NCBI GenBank assembly: GCA_018609055.1 | Contig: JABAYJ010000008.1 | Span: forward strand, 186,001 to 250,000 | Source of the DNA: Flavobacteriales bacterium | GTDB lineage: Bacteria; Bacteroidota; Bacteroidia; Flavobacteriales_D; CAJJDF01 | DNA: 64,000 bases | Direction of reading: 5' to 3' | Shown here: one piece after another, positions 33,570 through 41,769 of the stretch | How the letters are laid out: the number at the start of each line of letters is the position of its first letter | Position numbering within the stretch: the first letter of the stretch is position 1 | The notes under the pieces: generated by a model | Told to the model about the DNA's origin: nothing | The model's input: only the letters and a program-made list of their open reading frames with translations | Databases searched by the model: none | Made by a program: the position numbers and the translations under genes

Positions 33570-36200
33570 TTAATTCTGCCTTCCTACTCCTCTAAAAATA
33601 CTGATGCTCCCTTTAAGATTAGTTTCATCTAAACCATCTAATCTTATACTGTAAACTCTGCACACATAAAAGTAGACCCCTTCAGAAACAGGCAACCCGG
33701 TTTCTTGATCATTACCATCCCAACCTAGGTCTGGATCGCTAGTTCTGTATACTTCATTACCCCATCTATTGTAGATTACAAACTCAATACTATCTACAAA
33801 TTTGTATGGAAGTATTGGAGTGAAAAAATCATTGATTCCATCACCATCAGGGCTAAAAACATTTGGTAAAAAGTAAATAGGACAATTGTCTACACAAACT
33901 ATATTACTTGGCACACTCTCATTATTATATTGAATAGAATCTAATGCTGTTATGTAGTAACAGCCAGCAATAGAACCAAAGAAATTATGATCAAATGTTG
34001 TGTCTGTTGGGTCGTTTTTAGTTCCTATTTCAATAAAAGTTCCTCCAACAGTAGGTGAATAAAAAATACGGTAACGAGTTACATCATCAGCACATGAATT
34101 ATTAGGGTTTGTCCAACTCAAATAATTCAATTCGTCCACACAATCATTATCTACAGTTAATATTGGAGGACAAGGTGGAGTTAAATCAATTGGAGAGTCA
34201 CATACTTCTTGCGAAAAATTCTCGATTGGATTTACCAAACTAGGATCTGAATATTGACCTATACTCTTTACTTTGTAACAATATGTTGCTCCATTAATTA
34301 AATTGGTATCCGTATATGATTGAGAGGTTGTACTACCTATTAAAGTAAAAATACCTCCAATCGAATTACCTCGATAAACTTCATAATTTAAATTTGTCCA
34401 TGGTACAGTCTCTGTCCAATTAAGAGTTATTTGATTGTCATTGGGAACAGTAGATAAAAACACAGAAGATGCTGAATTTGTGGCTCCTACAAGCAAAGTG
34501 TCTGGCCCAACTATGTGGTACATTTCTACTTTGTAATTATTAGGAGTGCTCTCAGTATTAACACTAGAATACACATAAGTAGTATCACTCAAATATAATT
34601 GAGCATAATCAGGGCTTGTATGAATCAGTGTATTTGCACCTGTGAATCCATTATTGTGATATACTTTATATAAATATGGTGGAGGATAATTTACTAAAGT
34701 ATCTAACTCTGATGCTTTTGCCCAAACTATTGAATCAATTCCTGAAGAAGAATTGGTAGTATTTACAGTGACATTAGTAATTATTGGGACATCCTTTATT
34801 AATTTGACACAACTCTCTGTCGAAAGACAACTTTCATAATTAATTGGAAAAATTGCAGTTATTGCATAACAGTACTCCTCTCCTACTGCTAATACAGAAG
34901 CATCTACAAAAGATGTATCATTTATTGAATTAGTTTGTCCGATCAAGTTATACCCTAAATTAATCGGAGATTGACCTGAACAACAATCTTGTGTTGATCC
35001 TAATGCACCTCTTTTTCGGTATATTTTATATCCTATAGAGTTTGTACAAGATGAGCTATTCCATAATATATTTACTCTTCCACTAAGTGGAGTAGCTATT
35101 ACTCCAGTTGGTGCTGGTGCTTTAACAATAATATTTACTTGTCTATAATCTGATAAATTAACGGGAGTACCGTCATCTTTAGCTTCAAAAAACACTTTGT
35201 AAGGAGCTTGCCTAATGTTATCACAGCTAGTGTTCCAAGTAAAAGTAGAACTCACTGGAGATAAACTTGTTGCAGATGGAAATACTGCAGGATTCGTTCC
35301 ATTAAAAACACCCCCATTTCCGGTTAAAGTTATTCTATCCCCTACATTTGGATCTGTTGCTGATACTGAAAAAGTTAATATATCTCCCGAAACTATACAG
35401 GTATCTGATATGGTATTAATTACTGGTGGATCATTTAAACAATTTTCAACAGTCAATTGCATATCTCTTAAAACCGATCCTACCCTAACTCCACTTCTCC
35501 ACTCTTCAACTAATATGGCAATATTAAATTCACCTAATCTTGTTGGGTTAACCCAACACATTGTTCCTGTAACAGGATCTATAGAAATTGTACCACCAAA
35601 ATTATCTGGATATTGATAAACAGCTGGAGTAGCCATAGGATTACAACCTAAACCTAAACATGGAACTAAACTATATGATAAGCTATCACCATCTGGATCG
35701 GTAGCTTGAGAATTGTAACAATATCGTTTATTAATACAAGCAAACTCTGGACATGGGCAATCATTAAAAACTACAGAATTATTAGGCCCAATAAAAGGAG
35801 AAATCACTACTTCGGTTGCTATACAAAAGGGAAATTGATCAGAATTACTTGCACCACCAATATTAACAATACCACCATTTCGGTTTGGGTCCTCCATTGT
35901 CACTCTAAAAGTTCCGGCACCAGCAAAGGTGTGATTAATTATATAAATATTTTTTTGAGCATCTTCACCAGGAATAGAGACTATATTAGATCTTTGGACA
36001 GTATCACTTCCTGTTCCATCACCCCAATTGATATCTAATTCGCTTCTGTCGGCTGGAGCACTTGTTTTAGTGCATGTGGTAATAGTAAATTGATAAGTAT
36101 TACCCGAAATGTGTATATATGTGATTTCTCCACCTCGATTATGAGTTGACTTAGCCACAAAAGCTAAACTAATAAACAGTAAAGAAATAAGAAGTTTCAT
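33570..36200 (-). CDS. Large secreted protein with fibronectin-III-like repeats and T9SS type B sorting domain
   Basis: An 876-residue surface or secreted protein. It has a signal peptide (1-18), an N-terminal beta-rich domain (GGEITYIHISGNTYQFTITTCT, PKD-like; about 20-260), then cadherin/Ig-like and at least three fibronectin III-like repeats (about 365-770) recognised by VYRGNSIGGIFTLIGSTTSQSYTDT-type strands and SYCYKV-like repeats. The last 95 residues are the CHU_C type B sorting domain: LPNVFSPDGDGINDFF, FVIYNRWGNEVYRT, GWDGN, VSEGVYFYVCRV. It is exported by T9SS; the ligand is unknown. It is divergent from the similar gene at 36365. Confidence 0.85.
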   Translation of the reverse strand: MKLLISLLFISLAFVAKSTHNRGGEITYIHISGNTYQFTITTCTKTSAPADRSELDINWGDGTGSDTVQRSNIVSIPGEDAQKNIYIINHTFAGAGTFRVTMEDPNRNGGIVNIGGASNSDQFPFCIATEVVISPFIGPNNSVVFNDCPCPEFACINKRYCYNSQATDPDGDSLSYSLVPCLGLGCNPMATPAVYQYPDNFGGTISIDPVTGTMCWVNPTRLGEFNIAILVEEWRSGVRVGSVLRDMQLTVENCLNDPPVINTISDTCIVSGDILTFSVSATDPNVGDRITLTGNGGVFNGTNPAVFPSATSLSPVSSTFTWNTSCDNIRQAPYKVFFEAKDDGTPVNLSDYRQVNIIVKAPAPTGVIATPLSGRVNILWNSSSCTNSIGYKIYRKRGALGSTQDCCSGQSPINLGYNLIGQTNSINDTSFVDASVLAVGEEYCYAITAIFPINYESCLSTESCVKLIKDVPIITNVTVNTTNSSSGIDSIVWAKASELDTLVNYPPPYLYKVYHNNGFTGANTLIHTSPDYAQLYLSDTTYVYSSVNTESTPNNYKVEMYHIVGPDTLLVGATNSASSVFLSTVPNDNQITLNWTETVPWTNLNYEVYRGNSIGGIFTLIGSTTSQSYTDTNLINGATYCYKVKSIGQYSDPSLVNPIENFSQEVCDSPIDLTPPCPPILTVDNDCVDELNYLSWTNPNNSCADDVTRYRIFYSPTVGGTFIEIGTKNDPTDTTFDHNFFGSIAGCYYITALDSIQYNNESVPSNIVCVDNCPIYFLPNVFSPDGDGINDFFTPILPYKFVDSIEFVIYNRWGNEVYRTSDPDLGWDGNDQETGLPVSEGVYFYVCRVYSIRLDGLDETNLKGSISIFRGVGRQN

Positions 36201-36364
36201 CAGATACGTTAGGTATTAATACATTATAAATTTACTAAAATAAAAAATAAACTATTTACATAATAAGATTAATTAAATGTTATTACCACATAATTTATTA
36301 TTTTTATACTGACAACACAACCATGTTTTATTTTTTACGTTTAAAAGCAAAACGAATTACAATT

Positions 36365-39109
36365 ATGAAAAACTTAACCCAACTCCTGAGCTTAGCCTTT
36401 TTAATGGCAATGAGTGTACAATTTGGTTACAGTCAAAGTACTGTTTCTAGAGAAGTATTGATTGAAGATACCCTATTTCATTTTGAAAAAAGTTACAACC
36501 TAGCTCAAAAATTAATTGATAGTACATCTATTAAAAATACTTCAATTAATAATCAAGAGTTATTTAGACGATTTATAAGAGAAGATCAAAGCGCTTTTTT
36601 CATGAGTAATTTTAGTGCTATGTTAAATGGTACCATTACCTCTAGCTTTTTACCACAAACCTATAATGACAGATTTAATAATTTAAAAAACAATCAGGCT
36701 TTATTAACTCGTTTTGAGAACTGGAAGATTGACAGAACAAATAATTCGCATCAAGGACACAGCCATGGAGCTGAAGCTGGTAATTGTGACAATGTAGATT
36801 TTGAACTTGGTACTTACCAACACTGGGTTCTTTCTAATGGAGACGTATTATGTCCTGCTGGTCATGCTCCAGGTTGTATACAAAATGTTGTTGCTGGAAC
36901 AAATGGGGCTGGAGTAAATGCAGAACATAGAATTGTTACTGGTGGAAATGATGTTGATGTTGCTGCAGTACCAAGGTTAAACCCAAGAGGAGGAACATAT
37001 TCTGTAATGCTTGGAGATGAAAATGGAGGAGCTGATGTAAGTATTATTAAACATGTTGCTACAATTACTGCTGACAAGCCTTACTTTACTTATGACTTTG
37101 CAGTTGTTTTCAATGACCCTAGTCACCCAGTTGCAGAACAACCTTTCTTTTCTGTTTCTTTTTTAGATTCTAACGGATTACAAATCCCGTCATGTGGTAA
37201 CTATTTTGTAATTACTGGAGGATCTGTTCCTGGTTTTATTACTACAACTAGTGGTGGTGGATTTGGAACATATAGATATAAGCCTTGGAGTAGAATTACA
37301 GTTGACTTATTTAATTATATTGGTCAAGATATTACTGTTGAATTTTCAGTAGGAGATTGTGGATATAGTGGTCATGGAGCAAGAGCTTATGTTGATGGTA
37401 ACTGTTTTAAACCTGAAATTAAAAAAACACAAGATTGCCAAGGAATTTATTTAGAAGCTGATTCTGGTTATTTAGATTACCAATGGTATGCTGGTAATCC
37501 TTTGTTGCCGATAGCTGGCCAAACTAACCAAGGGTTCTATATTCCTGGACCTGGTATTTACCAAGTAGAGTTAATTTCTGAATCTGGTTGTACATTACTT
37601 ATAGATACTTTAATTAATTCAATTTACATTACACTTAATCAAACAATTACTCAAGTTGACCCTAGTTGTATAGGAGTAAATGATGGACAAATTACTATTA
37701 ATGCTTATGGAGGACAAGCGCCTTACACCTACTCCATAGATGGTGGAGCAACAATTCAAACATCTCCCACATTTACTGGACTAGCGCCTGGAGTATATAC
37801 ATGTATAGTATATGATACTGTCTGTTCTGATACAGTCACCTATAATTTGACAAATCCACCCAATATCCTGCCCAACTTGGTAATTGAAGATGCGAAATGC
37901 TTCTCTGAATGTAATGGTGAAGTTCAAGCTTTCCCATCAGGAGGAACTTCTCCAGGAGGAACTTATTTAGTAGAGTTTAACAATGTATTTTCAGTTAGCA
38001 AATCAAGAAACAACTTATGTGCTGGAGCACACACTGTTAAAGTTACTGATGAAAATGGATGTTTTACCATTACACCATTTGTTGTTTCACAACCTGTTCC
38101 TGAAGTAATTGATGCAGTTATCATTCAAGATGAACAATGTTTTAATTCTTGTGACGGTTCTATCACAATTAATGATGCAACTGCTACAGAATATAGTATT
38201 GATAATGGAAGTACTTGGCAAGGAAATAATGTATTTAATAACTTATGTGCTCAATCTGGTCCTTATCAAGTTGCTATTTCAACAGCTGATGGTTGTATCG
38301 GAAGAAGCATAGAAGTAGTTAATCAACCTCTTCCTCTTGTTATAGTTCCAATTAGAGATACATTTATATGTTTAAATAAATTTGCAACATTCAATGCTGC
38401 TTGTTTAGGTGGAACTCCACCTTACTCAGTAGTATGGAGCGAAGGAACAAATGGATTTACAATGAGTGCAAGTCCTGCAGTAAGTTCACCATACTCGGTT
38501 ACAGTAACTGATGCTAATGGTTGTACTTATACTGATGACTTTAATATTGGTTTACATCCTCAACCAGATGCAAACTTTACCTTTGATCCAGGACCTAAAA
38601 CTGATGTATTTAATACTAAAGTAAATTTCACTAATACTACTGAATATGGTGCTGACTTAGACTACGAATGGTACATTAGTACATTCACTACAGCAGCTAC
38701 AAGGGATATGTATTATGAATTCCCAACTAATGGTGGTAAAACATTTACTAATTGCCTTAAAGTTGAAAACATTCAAGGATGTAGAGATAGTATCTGTAAA
38801 CGACTTTATATTGAATTTGAAGTTTTATTATTTGTACCAAATTCATTTACACCTAATGATGATGATGTAAATGATGTGTTTATCCCAGTATTAGAAGGAT
38901 TAATAGAAGACAACTACAAGTTTATGGTATTCAATAGATGGGGACAATTAATGTTCTCAACTACAGATCAAACAGAAGGATGGGATGGAAAGTTTAAAGG
39001 TGAATTTGTAAAAGAAGATGCCTACGTTTGGAGATTAGAAGGAATTACCAAAGAAACTGGTGAAGACTATGAAAAAATGGGACATGTTACTGTTTTAAGA
39101 AAATTTTAA
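36365..39109 (+). CDS. Large secreted adhesin-like protein with SprB-type repeats and T9SS type B sorting domain
   Basis: From ATG 36365 (914 aa; a longer frame opens at 36323 but lacks a good signal) a signal peptide ends FGYSQ. Residues about 20-120 are a helical N part, followed by a His-rich spot (HQGHSHG) and a lectin/MAM-like domain (about 135-355). Then three SprB-type repeats (about 420-700; DGSITINDATATEYSIDNG, GGQAPYTYSIDGGATIQT), a PKD domain (about 730-800), and the CHU_C type B domain at the end (VPNSFTPNDDDVNDVF, FMVFNRWGQLMF, GWDGKF). SprB is the mobile gliding adhesin of Flavobacterium; the role here is inferred. Confidence 0.85.
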   Translation: MKNLTQLLSLAFLMAMSVQFGYSQSTVSREVLIEDTLFHFEKSYNLAQKLIDSTSIKNTSINNQELFRRFIREDQSAFFMSNFSAMLNGTITSSFLPQTYNDRFNNLKNNQALLTRFENWKIDRTNNSHQGHSHGAEAGNCDNVDFELGTYQHWVLSNGDVLCPAGHAPGCIQNVVAGTNGAGVNAEHRIVTGGNDVDVAAVPRLNPRGGTYSVMLGDENGGADVSIIKHVATITADKPYFTYDFAVVFNDPSHPVAEQPFFSVSFLDSNGLQIPSCGNYFVITGGSVPGFITTTSGGGFGTYRYKPWSRITVDLFNYIGQDITVEFSVGDCGYSGHGARAYVDGNCFKPEIKKTQDCQGIYLEADSGYLDYQWYAGNPLLPIAGQTNQGFYIPGPGIYQVELISESGCTLLIDTLINSIYITLNQTITQVDPSCIGVNDGQITINAYGGQAPYTYSIDGGATIQTSPTFTGLAPGVYTCIVYDTVCSDTVTYNLTNPPNILPNLVIEDAKCFSECNGEVQAFPSGGTSPGGTYLVEFNNVFSVSKSRNNLCAGAHTVKVTDENGCFTITPFVVSQPVPEVIDAVIIQDEQCFNSCDGSITINDATATEYSIDNGSTWQGNNVFNNLCAQSGPYQVAISTADGCIGRSIEVVNQPLPLVIVPIRDTFICLNKFATFNAACLGGTPPYSVVWSEGTNGFTMSASPAVSSPYSVTVTDANGCTYTDDFNIGLHPQPDANFTFDPGPKTDVFNTKVNFTNTTEYGADLDYEWYISTFTTAATRDMYYEFPTNGGKTFTNCLKVENIQGCRDSICKRLYIEFEVLLFVPNSFTPNDDDVNDVFIPVLEGLIEDNYKFMVFNRWGQLMFSTTDQTEGWDGKFKGEFVKEDAYVWRLEGITKETGEDYEKMGHVTVLRKF

Positions 39110-39128
39110 ACTAATTAAATACTTAAGT

Positions 39129-39165
39129 AAACCATCTTGCTAATTGCAAGATGGTTTTTTTTTTG
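39129..39165 (+). terminator. Intrinsic terminator after the SprB-repeat gene
   Basis: AACCATCTTGC-taatt-GCAAGATGGTT is a perfect 11-bp stem followed by ten T residues. It lies 20 bases beyond the stop at 39109 and just before the mtaB promoter. Confidence 0.88.
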
Positions 39166-39188
39166 GTTTATACTTACATACCAAATTT

Positions 39189-39196
39189 GTATCTTT
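39189..39196 (+). promoter_or_regulatory. -7 promoter element (TATCTTTG) for mtaB-lgt
   Basis: TATCTTTG is an exact TAnnTTTG match, with TTTG at 39162-39165 upstream (23-base spacer, long but plausible for a -33). The ATG follows 34 bases downstream. Confidence 0.5.
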
Positions 39197-39230
39197 GCAA
39201 GCATTGTATAGCAAAGCATAAATAATAGAC

Positions 39231-40568
39231 ATGAATCAATATCAAAAAGTAGCCTTTTATACATTAGGTTGCAAACTCAATTTTTCAGAAACATCTACCA
39301 TAGCTAGGCAGTTACAAGAAGCTGGATTTGCTAAAGTGGAGTTTCAAGAAAGTGCTGATATTTATGTGATAAACACATGCTCCGTTACCGAAAATGCTGA
39401 TAAAAAATGCAAAAAACTTGTAAAAAAAGCTCTGAATTTTAATCCAAATGCTTTTGTAGTTATACTGGGTTGTTATGCTCAGTTAAAGCCTGAGGAAATT
39501 GCTCAAATACATGGAGTTGATTTAGTTTTGGGAGCTCAAGAAAAATTTAATTTAACGGACTATCTTGATGGCATTGAGAAGAATCCAGCTGCAATAATTC
39601 AGAATTCATCTATTAAAGAAACAAAGGAATTCGTTCCTGGATATTCTATTGATGATAGAACTAGGACATTTATGAAAATCCAAGATGGATGTGATTATTT
39701 CTGTTCTTTTTGCACCATTCCTCTAGCCCGAGGAAAAAGCAGAAATGCTTCGATAGATAAAACATTAGTAGAAGCTAAAAAAATAGCTCTAACCAAAGTT
39801 AAAGAAGTAGTTCTTACTGGAGTTAACATTGGAGATTTTGGACAAGGAGGTGAAGAAAACTTCTACCAATTAATTCAAAAATTAGATGAAGTTGAAGGAA
39901 TTGATAGATTTAGAATTTCTTCTATTGAACCCAACCTACTTACAACTGATATTATTGAGTTTGTAGCAAAATCAAATAAGTTTGTTCCACATTTTCATAT
40001 TCCTATGCAAAGTGGATCGGATTTTTTGCTAACTGCAATGCGAAGGAAATACGATAAGGCTCTTTATCAATCTCGAATTGAAAAGATAAAAGAATTAATG
40101 CCTGAATGTTGTATTGGTGTTGATGTAATAGTTGGTTTTCCTGGAGAAACAGAAGAAATATTTGAAGAGACTTACCAGTTTTTAGTTGACTTAGATGTAT
40201 CTTATTTACATGTATTCACCTACTCTGAAAGAGCCAATACAGGAGCTCTAAAGATGAAAGAGGTAGTTCCTATGAATATCCGTAAAGAAAGAAGCAAAAG
40301 ACTTAGGATACTTTCTGAAAAGAAAAAAAGGGCTTTTTATAAGTCAAATGAAAATAAAACCGAAGAAGTTCTGTTTGAAGCTGACCAAGAACATGGAATC
40401 ATGAATGGGTTTACATCTAATTATGTGAAAGTAAAAACTGCTTACAATCCTTTAATTGTAAATCATGTAGCGCCAGTAAAAATGACAGAAGTAGATAGAG
40501 ATGGATTAATGAAAATTGAATTCATAGAAAAAAGACAATTAACTGAACTTAAACATTTAACTAACTAA
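39231..40568 (+). CDS. mtaB: tRNA (t6A37) methylthiotransferase MtaB
   Basis: MtaB is a radical SAM enzyme that converts t6A37 to ms2t6A37 in tRNA, using two 4Fe-4S clusters. The N-terminal UPF0004 domain has cluster cysteines in TLGCKLN (Cys14), NTCSVTE and LGCYAQL. The radical SAM triad CxxxCxxC is in DGCDYFCSFCTIPLARG (about 152-168). The TRAM domain is at the C-terminal end. TLGCKLN and PLARGKSRN mark it as the MtaB rather than the MiaB or RimO clade. It acts downstream of the TsaB pathway (19.7 kb). lgt starts one base after its stop. Confidence 0.92.
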   Translation: MNQYQKVAFYTLGCKLNFSETSTIARQLQEAGFAKVEFQESADIYVINTCSVTENADKKCKKLVKKALNFNPNAFVVILGCYAQLKPEEIAQIHGVDLVLGAQEKFNLTDYLDGIEKNPAAIIQNSSIKETKEFVPGYSIDDRTRTFMKIQDGCDYFCSFCTIPLARGKSRNASIDKTLVEAKKIALTKVKEVVLTGVNIGDFGQGGEENFYQLIQKLDEVEGIDRFRISSIEPNLLTTDIIEFVAKSNKFVPHFHIPMQSGSDFLLTAMRRKYDKALYQSRIEKIKELMPECCIGVDVIVGFPGETEEIFEETYQFLVDLDVSYLHVFTYSERANTGALKMKEVVPMNIRKERSKRLRILSEKKKRAFYKSNENKTEEVLFEADQEHGIMNGFTSNYVKVKTAYNPLIVNHVAPVKMTEVDRDGLMKIEFIEKRQLTELKHLTN

Positions 40569-40569
40569 T

Positions 40570-41769
40570 ATGTATCCAACTCTTTATCATTTCTTTAAAG
40601 GTGCTATGGGAATAGAAATTGAATTCCTAAGAATAATCCCTATGCTAGGATTTTGGATTGGAATTGCGTTTTTAGCAGCCAATTTTTTTGGTGCAAGAGA
40701 ACTAAAAAGAAGAGAAGGCTTAGGTCTTATAAAAACTCAAAAGAAAACTATAATTATTGGGAAACCAGCTAGTGCTTTAGATTTAATCATAAATGGAGTT
40801 TATGGATTTATTATTGGATTTAAATTTATTCCACTATTCTTGGATTCATCAATTTTTGGCGACTTTGTAGGATTTCTATTATCATCTAAAGGTAATTTAG
40901 TAGCAGGTATTTTAGTAGGAATAGGAATGGCTGTATGGAAATACTGGGAGGCCAACAAAGAAAAATTAGAAACTCCTATTGAGAAAGAGATTGATTTTAG
41001 GCCTCATGAACACATGGGAAATGTAACTTTAATAGGTATTGTTGGAGGAATTGGTGGAGCTTTAATATTTGCAACTCTAGAAAAGCCTTGGCTAATCACT
41101 GAGCTTATTTCTAACCCTAGTTTAGGTTTTTCTCACCTATACAATGGACTTACAGTGTATGGTGGAGTAATACTATCTGTGTTGGGATGTGTCTACTATT
41201 TTTGGAAACAAAAATTACCAATATCGCAGTATTTAGATGCTCTAGGACCAACTGTCTTGTTTGCCTATGGTGTTGGAAGAATTGGTTGCCAACTAGCTGG
41301 AGATGGAGACTGGGGAGAAGATAATCTTGCGGTTCAACCAGATTTTTTAGCTTTTTTACCCGATTGGATGTGGGCTTACGATTACCCAAACAACATAAAT
41401 AATGAAGGGATAGAAATTGAAAATAGTATTTTCTCTGATTACAATCATAAATTAGAAAACCCTGTCTACCCTACTCCAATTTATGAAATGTTTATGTGTT
41501 TTGGTTTGTTTGCTTTTATCTGGAGTTTAAGAAAAAAACTTACTGCACCAATGATGATGTTTAGTATTTACATCTTAGTTACAGGATTGGAAAGAATACT
41601 AATAGAGAGCATAAGAGTTAATACCAAATACCCTGATGGAATATTTGAAGGATTTACTCAGGCAGAAGTAATCTCAGTTTCATTAATAATACTAGGGATT
41701 TTAGGAATTGTTTTTTCTTATAGACAACACAGAAAGAAAGAGACTTCTATCGTTAATCAGATAGATTAA
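40570..41769 (+). CDS. lgt: Prolipoprotein diacylglyceryl transferase (Bacteroidota long form)
   Basis: Lgt transfers diacylglycerol from phosphatidylglycerol to the lipobox cysteine, the first step in maturing lipoproteins such as BamD here. The 399-residue protein has about seven membrane segments. The signature region GRIGCQLAGDGDWG (about 236-249) holds the essential Arg and carries Cys-Gln where many Lgt proteins have Gly-Asn. YNGLTVYGG corresponds to the usual HGGL-type motif. An insertion (about 60-150) makes it about 100 residues longer than E. coli Lgt. It follows mtaB directly; its end overlaps comEC by 17 bases. Confidence 0.88.
   Translation: MYPTLYHFFKGAMGIEIEFLRIIPMLGFWIGIAFLAANFFGARELKRREGLGLIKTQKKTIIIGKPASALDLIINGVYGFIIGFKFIPLFLDSSIFGDFVGFLLSSKGNLVAGILVGIGMAVWKYWEANKEKLETPIEKEIDFRPHEHMGNVTLIGIVGGIGGALIFATLEKPWLITELISNPSLGFSHLYNGLTVYGGVILSVLGCVYYFWKQKLPISQYLDALGPTVLFAYGVGRIGCQLAGDGDWGEDNLAVQPDFLAFLPDWMWAYDYPNNINNEGIEIENSIFSDYNHKLENPVYPTPIYEMFMCFGLFAFIWSLRKKLTAPMMMFSIYILVTGLERILIESIRVNTKYPDGIFEGFTQAEVISVSLIILGILGIVFSYRQHRKKETSIVNQID

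Noticed and set aside
35215..35616. 133-codon plus-strand ORF
   Set aside because: Antisense to the fibronectin-repeat protein; composition is a shadow of the repetitive Thr/Ser/Gly coding strand.
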